DNA of 58,689 nucleotides from positions 1-58,689 of the forward strand of contig UZAE01012045.1 in assembly GCA_900617975.1 (NCBI GenBank). Reading direction: 5' to 3'. Numbering within the stretch: position 1 is the stretch's first letter; every line of letters starts with the position of its first letter. Shown in pieces: positions 37,587 through 49,996 of the stretch. The position numbers and the translations under genes are program-made. The notes under the pieces were generated by a model that saw only the letters and a list, made by a program, of their open reading frames with translations, did no database searches and had not been told where the DNA came from. The DNA comes from Rodentolepis nana (lineage: Eukaryota; Platyhelminthes; Cestoda; Cyclophyllidea; Hymenolepididae).

Positions 37587-40500
37587 CANGCAAAAAAAAC
37601 CCCCCCCCCCCCCCCCCGCCCCCCACGTGCTGAAAAGAACCGCAAAAGCAATTACGGTTTAGCAAAAGCGATCACCAAAAAGTACGACACCGGCTGAGAA
37701 ACCCAAGCAATTAGAAATCTCCTCCATTGGATTCCGCTCTTCTAAATTAACTTTTTTTCTGAAAGCAATCATAGGCTACATCTTCTGTATTGGCCATGTT
37801 CTATACTTGAATAAGGCAAAACAAATAACCTCTCAAGGAACCTTTTACCAGTTGTCTACATTGGTTCTTCTAAATGATTATCTGCTACATAGAAGTCATT
37901 TCTTATGTTAATTCAATTATGTAAATGTGGAAGAAAAGGCAACTGTTCTTTACTGTAGCAGAAACGATTAATTTAATGGTCAATATTTCATATATGTAAG
38001 ATAGACCGACTAATATGGACATTTAAAGGCAGCATCAAATAAGAAGGCTTTGGTACACAAAAGAAACATATTAACCAAAGCGATTTCGAGTAGAAAAAAT
38101 GCGTTTGACAGAACTTGTGGTGGTTAGAAAAGTGGCATGGTAAAGCAAACTCCCTGATGAGAAAAGCGCTTTCAGTATTTCTCAATAAAGTTGGTCACGC
38201 TTCAAGAGAGCATACCCAGATGAATATCGACCGCAATACTACTAACTTTATAAGTTGAGTACTATTTGTAAAATTAACTAAAAATAGGAGAAACTGGCTA
38301 CATAAGAATCGATTTCACTGCGATAGCTTAGCAATTTCAAGCTTTCAGCAGCTTCCTTACATTAAACAATCCTATCTAACTGCACTTTGGACTTTTAAAT
38401 TATTTTTTTTTAAAAAAAGCAACATCGGCTAAAAGACCCTTCTATGCTCAGATACGATATCTCAAATTTCGATTTCTCTCATTCGCTTCCTTAGGGACGC
38501 AGTTATTTGATTGCTTTTAAAATATCGGAAGGGGGCGGAATAAACGAGAAGTTGAAATAAAAAAAGGAGCGAATGGAAAATAACCCACGTGATAAATACG
38601 GAACAGCATCCGAGTTTCGCAAAAGACCTAAGGGCTGGTGGATTTCACTAAATCTAGTTGCGAAATTGCTTTAAGAAAATAAGCTATTCAGACGGTGACA
38701 TAATTTAAATAATTAGAAGCTTAAATTGTTTCATTAAAGCTAATTTTCATAATAATTTAAGGATAAATGAGTCTTATCTGACTTTTAGGCTTGTATGAGA
38801 CATTATTGCACATTTAGAAGCTAAATCAAGCCCTTTAGACCTTCGAGCACTTGGTCTTAGAATTCGCTTACGTAGTGGCCAAAAAAACAGCAATTTCTTA
38901 CTATAAACAGCATCTGCAATACCCAATTGCCCATTTGTTTAAATTTGAAAACTAAGTGGGAAATTCTGACGAAAATAGTGAAATGGTAAGAAACATAGTA
39001 ATAGGACGTGACAATGGATTCAAACCAAACAGCGTATTAACAAAAACGATATAATGAAAAGGGGTAAATGTAGTTGAAGGGAAACAGGGTTTTTAAGCAA
39101 CGGATAGTTTTCAAAAGGCAGAATTTGACTTACTCTTTTCGATTTCCTTTTTCTTTTCCGTTTGGAGGTTGATTCTTTGAGCTTCCATTTCAGAACGGAG
39201 AGCTAAGCGCTCTTTTTCCCAGGCTTCGGACTGCTCAGCTTGACTTTTTGCATGCTGTTGTAGAAGTTGTTCCATATCCGCCTTAATTTGAGCTGAAAAA
39301 GGCAACCCAAAATTAAATGACAAACCAGTTTCCAGTTGCCATTATGTAGATCAACAAGTGTGAAAACGAGGACGTATTAAAAACACAGCTTAGGCAATAT
39401 ATGAGCATGCCGTTCTCCTAGTCTACCACTGACCTATTGAAGGGACCATGACAATACAACGAGTGATCAAGGTTAATGTTTAGAAGTTAATTTGAAGTTA
39501 ACAATCCCCAAAATCAATGATTAACCTAATTGTGGTCACATTCGGAATCCCTAAGCAACTATTAACAGATTACACAAACAAAGCCTGACTCACAAGAACC
39601 ATAGAAAAATTAAGTCAAATAAAGGACGTAATCAGAAATTATAGACATTTTAATCCAATTAGTATATAGCTAAAAGTCTGCCAACATTCCAATTTTTGAC
39701 ATTTACATTCCTTAAAAAGCTCTACTGGGATATGTGATGTCATAAAATCAAATATGCACTTTCTGTTTAGGCACAGAAAATGACAAACTTGATTAAAAAT
39801 TATTTAAAATCGCACTAAATGATGCTCAAAATTATAATAAAAAAACAAAATAGCAACTGAAATAAAGCAATATTATGAATATTGATTAATTGCTGATGGA
39901 ATTCAGTGATTTCTAAATCCAAAGATTTATATATTTTTTTACAAGGTGATAAATTGGAAAAAAAAGAATTTAGTAGAAACCTCGTATCTAGTGATGACTT
40001 AATCCATTTTTCCTAAGACTGCAGCTAGAAACGTAAGTTTGTAGCAAAAACGCTGTGATCACATTAGCTGCTAAAGCGAATATAACACTACCAATAAGCA
40101 GGCGACTAACTGCTTAAAGGAGGGAAAAGCCTTTCAACCTCATTCTCCAAAAATGCTTTCACAAATGGTAGATATGCAATTTATTACCAGACATAGAAAT
40201 GGGTTTGCCAATTTCCAAAACCCTAAAAATCTGCCTTGTGAAACCAAATAAACTTAAAAGAAGTCGCCTGTCCGAATAATAAAATCTCAGGGTTACGAGG
40301 AAGATCACAAATGATCACAAACAGAGTTCAGTCTTAAGCCTTTTTAACTGGTTGAAAAATTCCACACATTTCGCCGTCTTTTTTTAGAATAACAAACACA
40401 TTTCAAACAATGGCTACAAATGGAACAAATAAGTTGCAATTTCTTAACCTTCACCTTTTTCAAGGCTATAAGATATCGAACTATCTATATATGGTAAGAA

Positions 40501-43500
40501 AAAGAATAAATGAGGTAAACAAGAGAAAGTCAGAAGATTAGTGCATTCCTCCATAATGGGAGAAGAAATTGGCCAATTATTTAATTTAAAGTTAACAGTG
40601 GCTCCCAGTGTGAAAGTGAGAAAGGCCCAATGGCATTATCTGAGGTTAAGAACTTGGACAACTGGGGAAATGAGGAAATTGTGTTTTAAAAAAAACCTTA
40701 ATTATTGAAGGTTTAGGTAATTAAAACAGCTTTCATTTATGGTGCTCAACAGTCATCGAACTTGGATAATGAACCACATTGGTTGGAGATTCAGCATGGT
40801 AGTGAAAGCGCATATATAGGAGAGTGAAAGGCCCCAGAATTCGAATGTTATATTAATTGCATCTTAAAGAAAGACAAATTAAATCAAACTACCAATTAAT
40901 CAACCTAGTTAAAAGCTAAATTCAATTATGAGAAATGAAAACAAATTAAATAACCTACTATTTTCATTTGAAAGAGCCGTAACACTATCTTCGGCCTCTT
41001 TCAGTCTTTTAGAAGTCCACTCAACTTGATCAGCCTTCCTGTTTATGCTCCACTGTGAAAATATGCAGAAGGCATCAAAAGCTTTACTCCACTGAGCAGC
41101 ATTGGCTTCGTAACGTTGTCTCAGCGCCGTGAGTTCAGCCTCCTTTTCTGCAATGAGTGACTTAGATGCCACGGAATTAATAGAATTAGCGGCGGATGCT
41201 GTTGATCTACCGTTAGTCTTGGGGATTAGACTGTTAGTACGACGAAGGGAGACAGTTGCTGAAGTGACGGAGGTAGTGATAGTAGGTTTGGAATTCTTTC
41301 GCAAGCGCGTTGCTACTGGAGAGGCTACCTCCGACGCCCTACGTGGGGTAGCATTTGCCCGGATCTCAGCTAGATGATCTGTTAATGACAAAAAAAAGTA
41401 AATAATAATTTAAGTAATTGGTCAGGAAAAACAAGGAAATAAAAATATTAGCGACAACTGCAGCGATGAACGTGCTCGTTTGTGAAGTCATGTTATGAGT
41501 TCGATGCGAGAGCATACAAAATCAGTGAACTGATTGGCTAACGTAATATTCAAGCTAATAGAAGACGTAGTGGAATTCAGGCTTCTAACCAGAGACGACA
41601 TTGTGCAAGTCCGCGTCAAGTGTACAAATGAACTTAAATATAAGCATGAAGTGATATAATAATACATAATGTAATAACATACATAATAATGTGATAATGT
41701 GGTCAATTTAAGCAATCAGACGTCAGTCACAAGAACCAAAAGTACAGATAAACGGAAACTGCGCTCATTGTTTTAATATTGCTCCACTAAGACCAAATGT
41801 CAATCGAAAAGATAGGAATAAAGAAATCTAGATTCCATCCTATCAAAATGATATCTATATTGTTCAATTATAAAAGAGATCACTCTAAAACAAACATAAT
41901 ATAGTCATATTTCGATTTTATAAAAGGCGGTTGTAGTAAAGACTTCATTGTCTAGATTTTCTCCCTTGATCAGTAGCAATCGAATATGGTGATTAATTTC
42001 ATCAACTTAAAAGAAGGGAAGATTCGCAATCCTTAATAGCATGCGAATACCACAAATTTGAGCTTGGAAATTAAGCCCTGGTTTTTTGCATGAGCGCTCT
42101 CTTATTATAGTAAAGTGAAAAGCATTTTAGAAGACTAATGAAACCTGAATGAGTATTTAAGTACTTATGTAGACAATGTAAGGTGTTAGTGGGAGAATTT
42201 CAAAGATTAGAAAAGTAAAACCGACCAGTAAAACGTCAATAAGTACACAACTGCTCATATGATATGTAGAGCACGTTAAAACAAAACTCAAGCAATCTCT
42301 AAGTAACTGGTCACCAGTCAAAAGAAATAGGATGCTGGAAGGATTGTACGCAGTCTGAAAGGCAAAGCAAAAATGGATTACAAACTATCTGCATGAAATT
42401 TCTTTCTTTCGAATATACTTTATCACTCATATTGACCCCCTTATATGAACTGTATTGGTAATAAAGGGATAACCGTTCCTTAATCAGCAACAAGCAGTAT
42501 CAGATTGACATGAAAACATCCAAAATTCCACAAACTCGCTCCCAGTCACCCAGTACCACAATAACAAACCACGATACTTCGGGAATAAGTCAATCCTTAC
42601 TGTTTGCATTGGGGTCTATGATGCACAAAAAGAAAAAGACGTCAACGAATGACTCGTACATAGGCACTCAAAGATTCCTATTTCTTAGAATTCAGGGAAT
42701 AATATTAAATTTAATGTGGAAATAACAAACTGGTCATGAGGAGATAAACTTCGCAAATGCATACATGTAAATGTTATAAAGCCATTTGAAGCATTTTGAA
42801 CCTTGAATTTCGCACTCCATTTTTATTAACTCAACTTGGTTGATGCAACTAGCCAATACGCTTATTGTGTGCATCCAACTCGTGGCCTCTGACTTCACAG
42901 ACGAACAGGTTAACAGCTGCATCATTAACGAACAAGCACCTCAATGTTGATGTTAAAAATTGAGAAGCTTCCATTGTTCTACCAGATCTTGTTATTTATT
43001 TTTATCGAAAACTATTGACTGGTCAGCAAACTTCCCCACACACACACAAAAATTAATTTACTCAAGGAAATTGAAGGTAAAGTTAATGATAAAGCATAAT
43101 AACCCATTCAAAAGTAATAAACACAAAACAATAATACATTGAACCAGGGATAATTGTACGGGAGGAAATATTTGACATAACGGTCATTGCATTTATTACT
43201 TGAATAAAAGCAAATGTATCTAGTGTACAATACTCCAATCAAAAATTTTATGATACGGAATGCACTGTCATCAAAAACTAAAGTATTGAATTGGGGAAAT
43301 TAATAATTAACATCACATTATAAGTAGCTATTACTTGAATAAAGTATCATTATCAAACTGTCATAAAAACCAGTTTCACAGCTCTAAGAGAATGGATTAG
43401 TTAATTTCGTGTTACCTTTGCGTCACATATTTTACGTCGCACGGCTGAAAAGTTGGCCTGAGAGTAAAAAAACAGTGAACATATCTCAATTAGGTCAAAG

Positions 43501-45403
43501 CCTAAAGAAACTTAGAATATGACCTGCCTGGGGTCGGATGCCGTAACTTCGAAATTAATTTTCTAATAAGTTATTAAATCGCTTTCGCCAACTGTAAATT
43601 ACAAAACACGCAAAAGAAACGCTAATAGATAACCATTGAATACATTCTGTTGTAATAAGGAACAGAAATAGCATGATGCAAAAGTAGATTGACTAATGTC
43701 AGTCAGGATAAAGGAGAGAAGGAAGTCACAATTAGCAACAAGGTTTTTAGAGAAGTTTTGCCTTGCACAAATTAACACTCGAAATGAATAATGGAATCAT
43801 GACAAAGCAAGAATATGAATCAAACACCAATCCGATTATAAAAACTATCTTAAAGTGTGATCTTACACAATAATTAATGTACTATACTAATCATAATTAG
43901 GCATAGAGTGAAAAGTATTTAGCTACATGATTCTGGAGGGAAATTTTTTCGTAGTAACCAAGCCTTTACGCTTAATCAGCAATAATGAAAAAAAAGACAA
44001 TTTAGAAACTGCATCAATAGACGACCTGACCACCTCTAAACTGTAAAGAGAAAAAACAGTTATTGTGGTACTCAGTCCCCAACCCCCTCCCACGTTTAAT
44101 TGTATAGCACGCTTTCAATACAACATGGTTGAATTTCCCATTAGCGATGTCTGACCTAAAACATTTGTAATTGAAGCAAGGACGTATTCTCAGTAATGTG
44201 TCCTGGGGCACTGTACATACTTCTCAATAAACTGCATATACTTTTAGCAAGGCTATACTATTTTGAAAGGAATTTAGGGACTAAAAGATTGGAAAGGGCC
44301 TGGGTCTAAATGCAGTTGTCGATCCAACAGTCGTAATTGAGGAAATATAACTATTATCTGAAACAAGCCATAAATTAACAGTTTTACTTGTTTTGCTGGT
44401 TAATTAAGAATTCAGAGACCAATGGGGATAAATAGTCATGGAAGCCGGGTAAAAATTATACTATAACCAAAGTTCGACATGTGTTGAATACAGTTTTAAC
44501 GCAATGGCAAATCAAATATAAGATCTAGCTCCATCGAAAGGATACACACGAGCATAGAATCGATGTCAATCATGAACAAGAGAAACTAACCAGTCAAATC
44601 TCTAAATATGTGTTAATCTGAACCCATAGAATTAACATCTAAACTGTTGAAACTAGAAATCAAGCATTTGCTCAAAAATAACATTAGGAAAAGACATTTT
44701 TATTGATTTCAAAAGACTAATAGACTATTAAAAATATCATACCTTTGAGAGATTTCTGAGATTGATTACTTGGGCTAGGCGGAATTGCTCTAGTACTTGC
44801 CGTACTCGACGTTAGTGTGCCGAAAGCCTTAGATGTAGAGCTCGCAGTGGTAGATTTTTGAGATTGGCTTTCTGATGCCTTTAATAAAGTATCAAAGGCT
44901 TTATTTTCATCAAAATAAGTGTGAATTATAAGACACGGTGTAAACATGAAGGCTGATTTAAAAGCCATAAAACACCCCACAAACCGCAAATTAGGAGTTA
45001 ATTTCGAATAAAATGAATTTATGGAATAGGCAGAGACGTACAGCTGTAGAATCTGTGACGGTCCTTTTAGTTCTGATAACCGCTGGCTTTTGTAGGGAGC
45101 GAGCAGTAGAAGCTATAAATTCAAAGTTAATAAGGTTAAACATAACAATAACAGAGTAATTATCAATATAAATGAACGCTTAGAAATATTGCCTTTCTTG
45201 TTAGGCTGATTAGATGAATTCATGTCGCCTCCGCTTTTGTTCTTAAGAGCGGCAGAACGTAAAGTCATACCAGTGGATGGAACGGAACTGGTACCTATTG
45301 AATGAACTGAAGTACGTTTCGGTAAAGATTGAGGCTTTGCAAGAGAATCCTGAATACTTGACATGTTGGAAAAATTTGAGGGCGCCCTTAACGCCGAAGC
45401 CAT
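21156..45403 (-). CDS. MTUS1/MTUS2-type (ATIP) microtubule-associated coiled-coil protein, 14 exons, 750 aa
   Basis: MTUS proteins bind microtubules or their tip proteins through a long C-terminal coiled coil. Exons on the complement are 45193-45403, 45042-45112, 44743-44878, 40959-41378, 39134-39292, 34566-34621, 33680-33785, 32614-32687, 30601-30735, 26626-26865, 25710-25823, 24918-25015, 22430-22624 and 21156-21393. All phases match and total 2253 bases. Residues 1-215 are basic and Ser/Thr-rich, as in microtubule-binding regions. Coiled coil runs over about 220-440 and 537-655, interrupted by a Pro-rich, acidic linker (exons 9-10). The family assignment rests on remembered similarity to the vertebrate C-terminal coil: EEIESLKTVLELKSSENADL and the KKKLKMECESLRFKLLD segment correspond to conserved MTUS blocks in the same order. 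The tail (SRRVRRGLMHDRTKRR) is basic. The ATG at 45403 follows an in-frame TAA. The exon 1 donor is ambiguous (GC at 45193 or GT at 45178), which changes five residues. Confidence 0.75.
22625..24917. other. Intron of the MTUS-like gene
   Basis: About 2.3 kb AT-rich intron between exons 13 and 12. A segment around 23000-23130 has faint tRNA A-box and B-box resemblance (for example GGTTCGGCTCC and TTGGTTAAGAGTG) but does not fold as a tRNA. No other feature is seen. Confidence 0.4.
26866..30600. other. Intron of the MTUS-like gene
   Basis: About 3.7 kb intron between exons 10 and 9. It contains a short G-run near 26992-26999 and an antisense open frame at 28732-29031, listed separately. The rest is AT-rich with no recognised content. 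Confidence 0.4.
28732..29031 (+). CDS. Candidate nested antisense gene (99 aa), doubtful
   Basis: Plus-strand open frame inside an intron of the minus-strand MTUS-like gene. It runs from ATG (MGINLVTSEMNVD) to a TAG. The product is polar, with balanced composition (YKYRRQFSKACIEM, then SQGRHSAASNTTRAE), and the frame is less AT-skewed than the intron around it. It has no recognised domain, signal peptide or membrane segment, and no clear promoter or poly(A) signal was found. It may be an ancestral exon fragment, a nested gene or chance. Confidence 0.25.
   Translation: MGINLVTSEMNVDSCVTDLEYPVPNLYSQFASSQHNVHALQQYKYRRQFSKACIEMSFTQALYAQMSEKNLSQGRHSAASNTTRAETASNVKYMSRGFM
34622..39133. other. Intron of the MTUS-like gene with sequence gap
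   Basis: About 4.5 kb intron between exons 6 and 5. It contains a long C-homopolymer and an undetermined base at 37589 (listed separately). Open frames here are short, AT-driven and show no recognisable content. Confidence 0.4.
37555..37617. repeat. Poly(C) tracts flanking an undetermined base
   Basis: A run of about 30 C, then a short A-rich break that includes an N at 37589, then a second run of about 18 C. Length is unlikely to be accurate, since homopolymers of this size are error-prone. The reading frames across it (poly-Pro or poly-Gly) are artefacts. Confidence 0.9.
41379..44742. other. Intron of the MTUS-like gene
   Basis: About 3.4 kb AT-rich intron between exons 4 and 3. A short CA repeat lies near 43037-43048. 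No coding exon fits the phase of its neighbours, and I see nothing else in it. Confidence 0.4.
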
Positions 45404-46947
45404 TAACGGCAAAATAAGTGCTTAAATCAATGCTAAAATGCAAAAAAAATAAATGTACAAAAATAAAATTTTGTCAGATCAATAATGGTCTCTTAATTAG
45501 TACTTAAAAGAAATGTGACAAAATGAAAAGAAAATCTGCTTTCAATATGAGAGAGGATACCCTGATATGTCTTGGAAGAATAATTGAAATGCACACGCAA
45601 ACAATAAACGCCAAAGCAAAATTTCCAAAACGCACCAATACCAAAATTCGTAAAAATAGTAAAAACAAACAAATCAAAATTAATCAAGTGACTACAGCAA
45701 CATGATTTTGAAGCTAATATTTTATCGTTCAACCAATAATAATTAATAGTTTAAAGTCATTATTAGTTATATGGGGAAGCACTTATTATTTGTTTGTTGG
45801 AATATTATTATATCATCAATATTCAGTCACGTTTAAAGGAAGCTTTCAGTTGTATATGACAATTTGACAACTATTTGATGAAATAAAAACAAAATCATCA
45901 TATATACAACTGACGTAAACAACTGAAGACGTCTTTTTTGTCTAATCAGAAGAGTAATATCAAGTTGACTTATACTGACTTTTAATGAGCCTTGGATAAA
46001 TATGAAACAATCAGTGTGCAAATTTTGTGTCTTCTTAATTGCGATATCTATATAACGCTTTTAACTACTGCAAAAATGAGTGAAATGCACACTTAACTTT
46101 GAAAATCTATCTCTTAACGTGTTAAAAATCGCAATATCTGGTCTTCGCTATTGAGGCATCTATAGCGAAAATTTGGCCTACTATCTCATTTAATATTTAC
46201 AAATTTGATTGCAAAATTTTAATTTCATTCTTGATAGCTTCTGTTACAGAAACTATCCGGTCAATAGTCGACGAATTTGTGTTATATTAGTGATCAAAAT
46301 ACTTAACCACCTTTCATATTGTTGACGATGAATCCGAGAGGATTGGCATTATTGAATTCGTTTGCTACTGAAAGTTGATTATTTCGAACGTGATTTTATA
46401 GAAATCAAACGAGGTATTTCACAGCAAACCAAAATCTCATCTCAATCAACAGCCGAGCTTATATAAAGGCGCCTCTATCTCATCCAGGTTGTTCTTACTC
46501 AAGATGGCATGAGATCACGCTTCAAACTCTATCATCCTCAAACGCAATCGAATATTCACCACAAACTGCGAATCAAAACCGAGTTCTCCGTGTTTAGCAC
46601 AATTTGGAGACTTCTACCATCGCTTTATTATCATCTAGTCTGTGCAATCAATTATGATACTTTTAATACTGATCCATTTTCCGATATTTATAAAGAAAAT
46701 GTAAAAAATGCTAATCTGAAGCCAATTTCTTTTCCACTGCAGTTCCATTGAACAGGAATTTCGGAATCATAATCAAAAATCCTTCAACCGTCCTTTTATC
46801 TATGAATGGTGAAGCCCTAGTGGAACTCACGTGAGATTTATGGGAAGATGTTGAAGATAGTACCCTTAATTCTGTCGAAAATAAGTAGATTGGGATGAGA
46901 ATAAATAATGAATACAGCATTTATGTTAATTTTAGGTTCACAATGGG
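45404..46947. other. Upstream region of the MTUS-like gene
   Basis: AT-rich DNA that should carry the promoter and perhaps 5' UTR exons of the minus-strand MTUS-like gene. An 80-codon plus-strand open frame at 46509-46751 has no recognisable content and was not called. No clear promoter element can be assigned. Confidence 0.35.
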
Positions 46948-47268
46948 TGGGGTGTGCGATAAACTAACCTCCACGTGGTGTCCCCTGGGCAACGTATATA
47001 CATACGGCAAAAAGTCTATAAACCGGCAGCCGACTTTTAACTTCAAACTAGCATGACTCCACTGTATGTCTTATTCGATTACTTCCACTGTACTTATCCT
47101 ACCCATTCTCTGCCTTTGTGTCTGTCTGTCTGTCTGTCTCTTTTACATCTTTGAATCACTCTTCTGTCCCCACCCCTCCACTTTCTCTCACTTTGATGTT
47201 CCTTCCCTCTGTGAAGCCCGAAGTCAGCTAAAGTGTTAGTGATAAGTATCATAAAGCCCGCCATTTGA
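46948..47268 (-). repeat. Dispersed repeat copy 3 (full length, about 320 bp)
   Basis: On the minus strand this runs from TCAAATGGCGGGC to the terminal TATCGCACACCC. It includes a four-unit CAGA microsatellite (47118-47137 region), ACATACAGTGGAGTCATG, AGTTTGAAGTTAAAAGTCGG, TATAGACTTTTTGCCGTATG and ACACCACGTGGAGG. Its splice-donor-like site has decayed to GTTAGT. It shares both ends with copy 2, which fixes the element's length, but differs at many positions, so it is an older or separate lineage. Confidence 0.85.
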
Positions 47269-49996
47269 AATAAACAAGGTTCATAATAGGTACCTATGAC
47301 AGAAAAATTGAGACGATCTTAATGTATTGAACACTCAAATGAGTTTAGAAAGCTTTTTAACAAATCTAAAATCTATATCGACCTTCTTTTGTGTGGTTTT
47401 AAGATCCGCATTGTATTAGCACGGATGCTATAAAGAAGACAAAAAAATAAATCATTCGTGGATTGATTTAGCTTTAAGGATTTGGTTGTTCTTTATTGAA
47501 ATCGTGGTCTTGTTAAAGTATTTAAATACTAAAGGGGAGGGTGTGGCTAAACTTTTCGATGTGTATCACTATTTATTAACCGGCAAGACTTAAAGGGATT
47601 ATCAGTCTCGATATTAGCGATGTGGTTAAAAACGTAACCAGTGGGCAGGCATAATGAAATTTGTAACCGACTGCTACTACTACTTCTGTGCGATTATCTT
47701 TGTGGTTGACCTTGGGATGCGCTCTGTAGGGAAGAAAGTAGACTTGCTTATTTCTGTGGAGCTTTTGGAAATTTTCCACCGCCTCCGAATTTTTACTTTA
47801 AGTTCCTTGAATACTTGAACAGGAGTTGCTACAAGGTACACTATTAAGTCAGTAAAATTGGCTGTGAATAAAATTTAATTTAAACGCTGGCAATTTTTTG
47901 AAATCTGCAGAAGTTTATAATTCTTCGATTTTTGTGAAAAATGTTTCTTCCTATTAATACTTCAAAAATACAAAAAAATAGGGAAGCATACAGTAATTTT
48001 AAAATATTCTTAAATGTCATGCTTTGAAACTGTTCTAAACTATATATATAGATCCACAAGTTAATCTACCTAAAAACGAAAAGCCCAGAGGCTAAAATTG
48101 ATATAATGCCGGTACATTTAGTCGTATCCGGCATTCTATTAACATTTGCGATAATGGTCTAATGTTTTAAAGACATTTCAAGTAAGTCTTGTTCTCTGTA
48201 ACTTTAAATCCTGCCCAAGGTTTTAAAACATTTTCCAACCCAATCAACTATATTGGACGAAGATAAATTCCTAATTCCCAAAATCCACTGTCTTCTTAAG
48301 AGTGACTCCTGTGGGACACGTTATCGCTCTGTGCGTCATCGTATGCCTGCATGTCTGCTCGCTAGGATTGGGAGGTGCGGCCGTACAACTCTGTGTGCAG
48401 CGACAGTACAAACAGTGACCAATCATCAACCTCTGTTTAACCTAATCCCCAATCCTGATCATGAGTAGCTCCCTGCGTGTTCACTGCGCTATCAATATAC
48501 GTACTGAATAAGCGTATTCCGTGCTAATTTCCGGGGCCTTTCGAGCTGGAAGAAACTGCTATAGAGATTTCTGAGAATAGTCAAGTTTATTGAGGTAGCT
48601 AATCTGCTACACTCCATTTAGGTAGAACTTTTGAATTATACTGCGACCTTTTTATCAGTCTAAAGAGAGATTTTGGTGTCCAATTACTTTTCACTTGAAA
48701 GTATTATTTGGTGATGCAGGCTTTGCAATTTGTGACTGAGCAAAATATTATTTATAAATAGCTTTCACGCCATTGTCGAAATACTAACCTTTAATTAATA
48801 ACCATCGATATTTATTTCGACTCAGTATTCCTGTTTCTTGATTGTAATTATGCGGATTAAGTGAGCATTTGACGGTACCATTATTCTCATAATATGGGTT
48901 AAATTTTCTTCTCACTGACATTTTTAGGGGTTATAATAAATGATATTCTAATAGGATGGTAAGGGATTATCATCATTCAAGAGAGGTAAAGAACTTAGGG
49001 AAAGGATAATATGGAAATAACACATGAAAACATGACAATTTTGACTTCGTATTTTGTCAATTTTCAAACTCTATGGAAAAACAGGAATGAAAGATAAAAT
49101 GTAAGGGAAGAGGATTGGTGCTGAAGAAGAAGAAAAGCAGGTATTCATGGAAACAACTCTTGATGGGAAGATAGTTCAATTTTGTCCAAATATTAAACAA
49201 GTTTTGCAATTAATTATTGATTCTACCAAACACTTAGAAATAAAAAGAGAGCAAATAGTTGAAACATTAAACTGTTAGTACAGTATAGCTCAAGTTGACA
49301 TTTTTGTAAAAGCTGGATTGTGTTCAAATTAATTAGATGTTTTCGTCCATATATCGATAAAAACTAAAGTACTTCAAGCCATTCTGCCTCACAATTGTTG
49401 CATTTATACTCATCCCCAGATCTTTATGGTTTGCATTTGAACGGCGATTTCGATTAATTGAATTAGAGAATTATCGAATAATCCACATAGTATTCCATCA
49501 TCTTAATTTATTCCACTAAATTTCTGACTCCAGATCTATAGATATGGTTTATTTGATTTCATCGATTGTGATAGGAATTAATATTAGTTAATGATTGGAC
49601 TAAGTATTTTGATACTTATTTTATGTGCAATGGCTATACATTTATGTTCAGAAATACTAGAACGGGTATGATTACTTAAATATTATTAAATGCCTACTAC
49701 CTGGTCGATAGGATAAGGCGTATATTTGACGTGTATAAATATATAATTAAAGTAATTCAGAGAATTTTTTTGATAAATTATCACTTAATTTCAATGTATA
49801 CAGAGTTGCTTGAATGCGTTTATTAAAAATAATTATAAGTCCCTTAATCATCGAAATAAACTATTATAATATATAAGAAATTATACGATATGAACAGCGT
49901 TATTTGTGCAGCCTGTTTAATTGCTTTAAAATTGCGCGAAATTTTCTTATGACTGACCTTAATCAACCTTCATACTCTTAACCTGCGTACCTACAA
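47269..49996. other. Intergenic region upstream of MRPL30
   Basis: Mostly AT-rich. A patch at about 48290-48430 is noticeably richer in G+C (for example GGGAGGTGCGGCCGTAC) but contains no recognisable gene or RNA. The promoter of MRPL30 should lie near the right end. Confidence 0.4.

Noticed and set aside
37450..37697. Poly-Pro and poly-Gly frames
   Set aside because: Produced by the C-homopolymer and the undetermined base.
46509..46751. 80-codon plus-strand frame near the MTUS start
   Set aside because: No recognisable content, no supporting signals, and composition like other random frames in the region.
48253..48468. 71-codon frame in the G+C-richer patch
   Set aside because: Starts with TTG and has no recognised content. 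The patch may be noteworthy, but the frame is not convincing.
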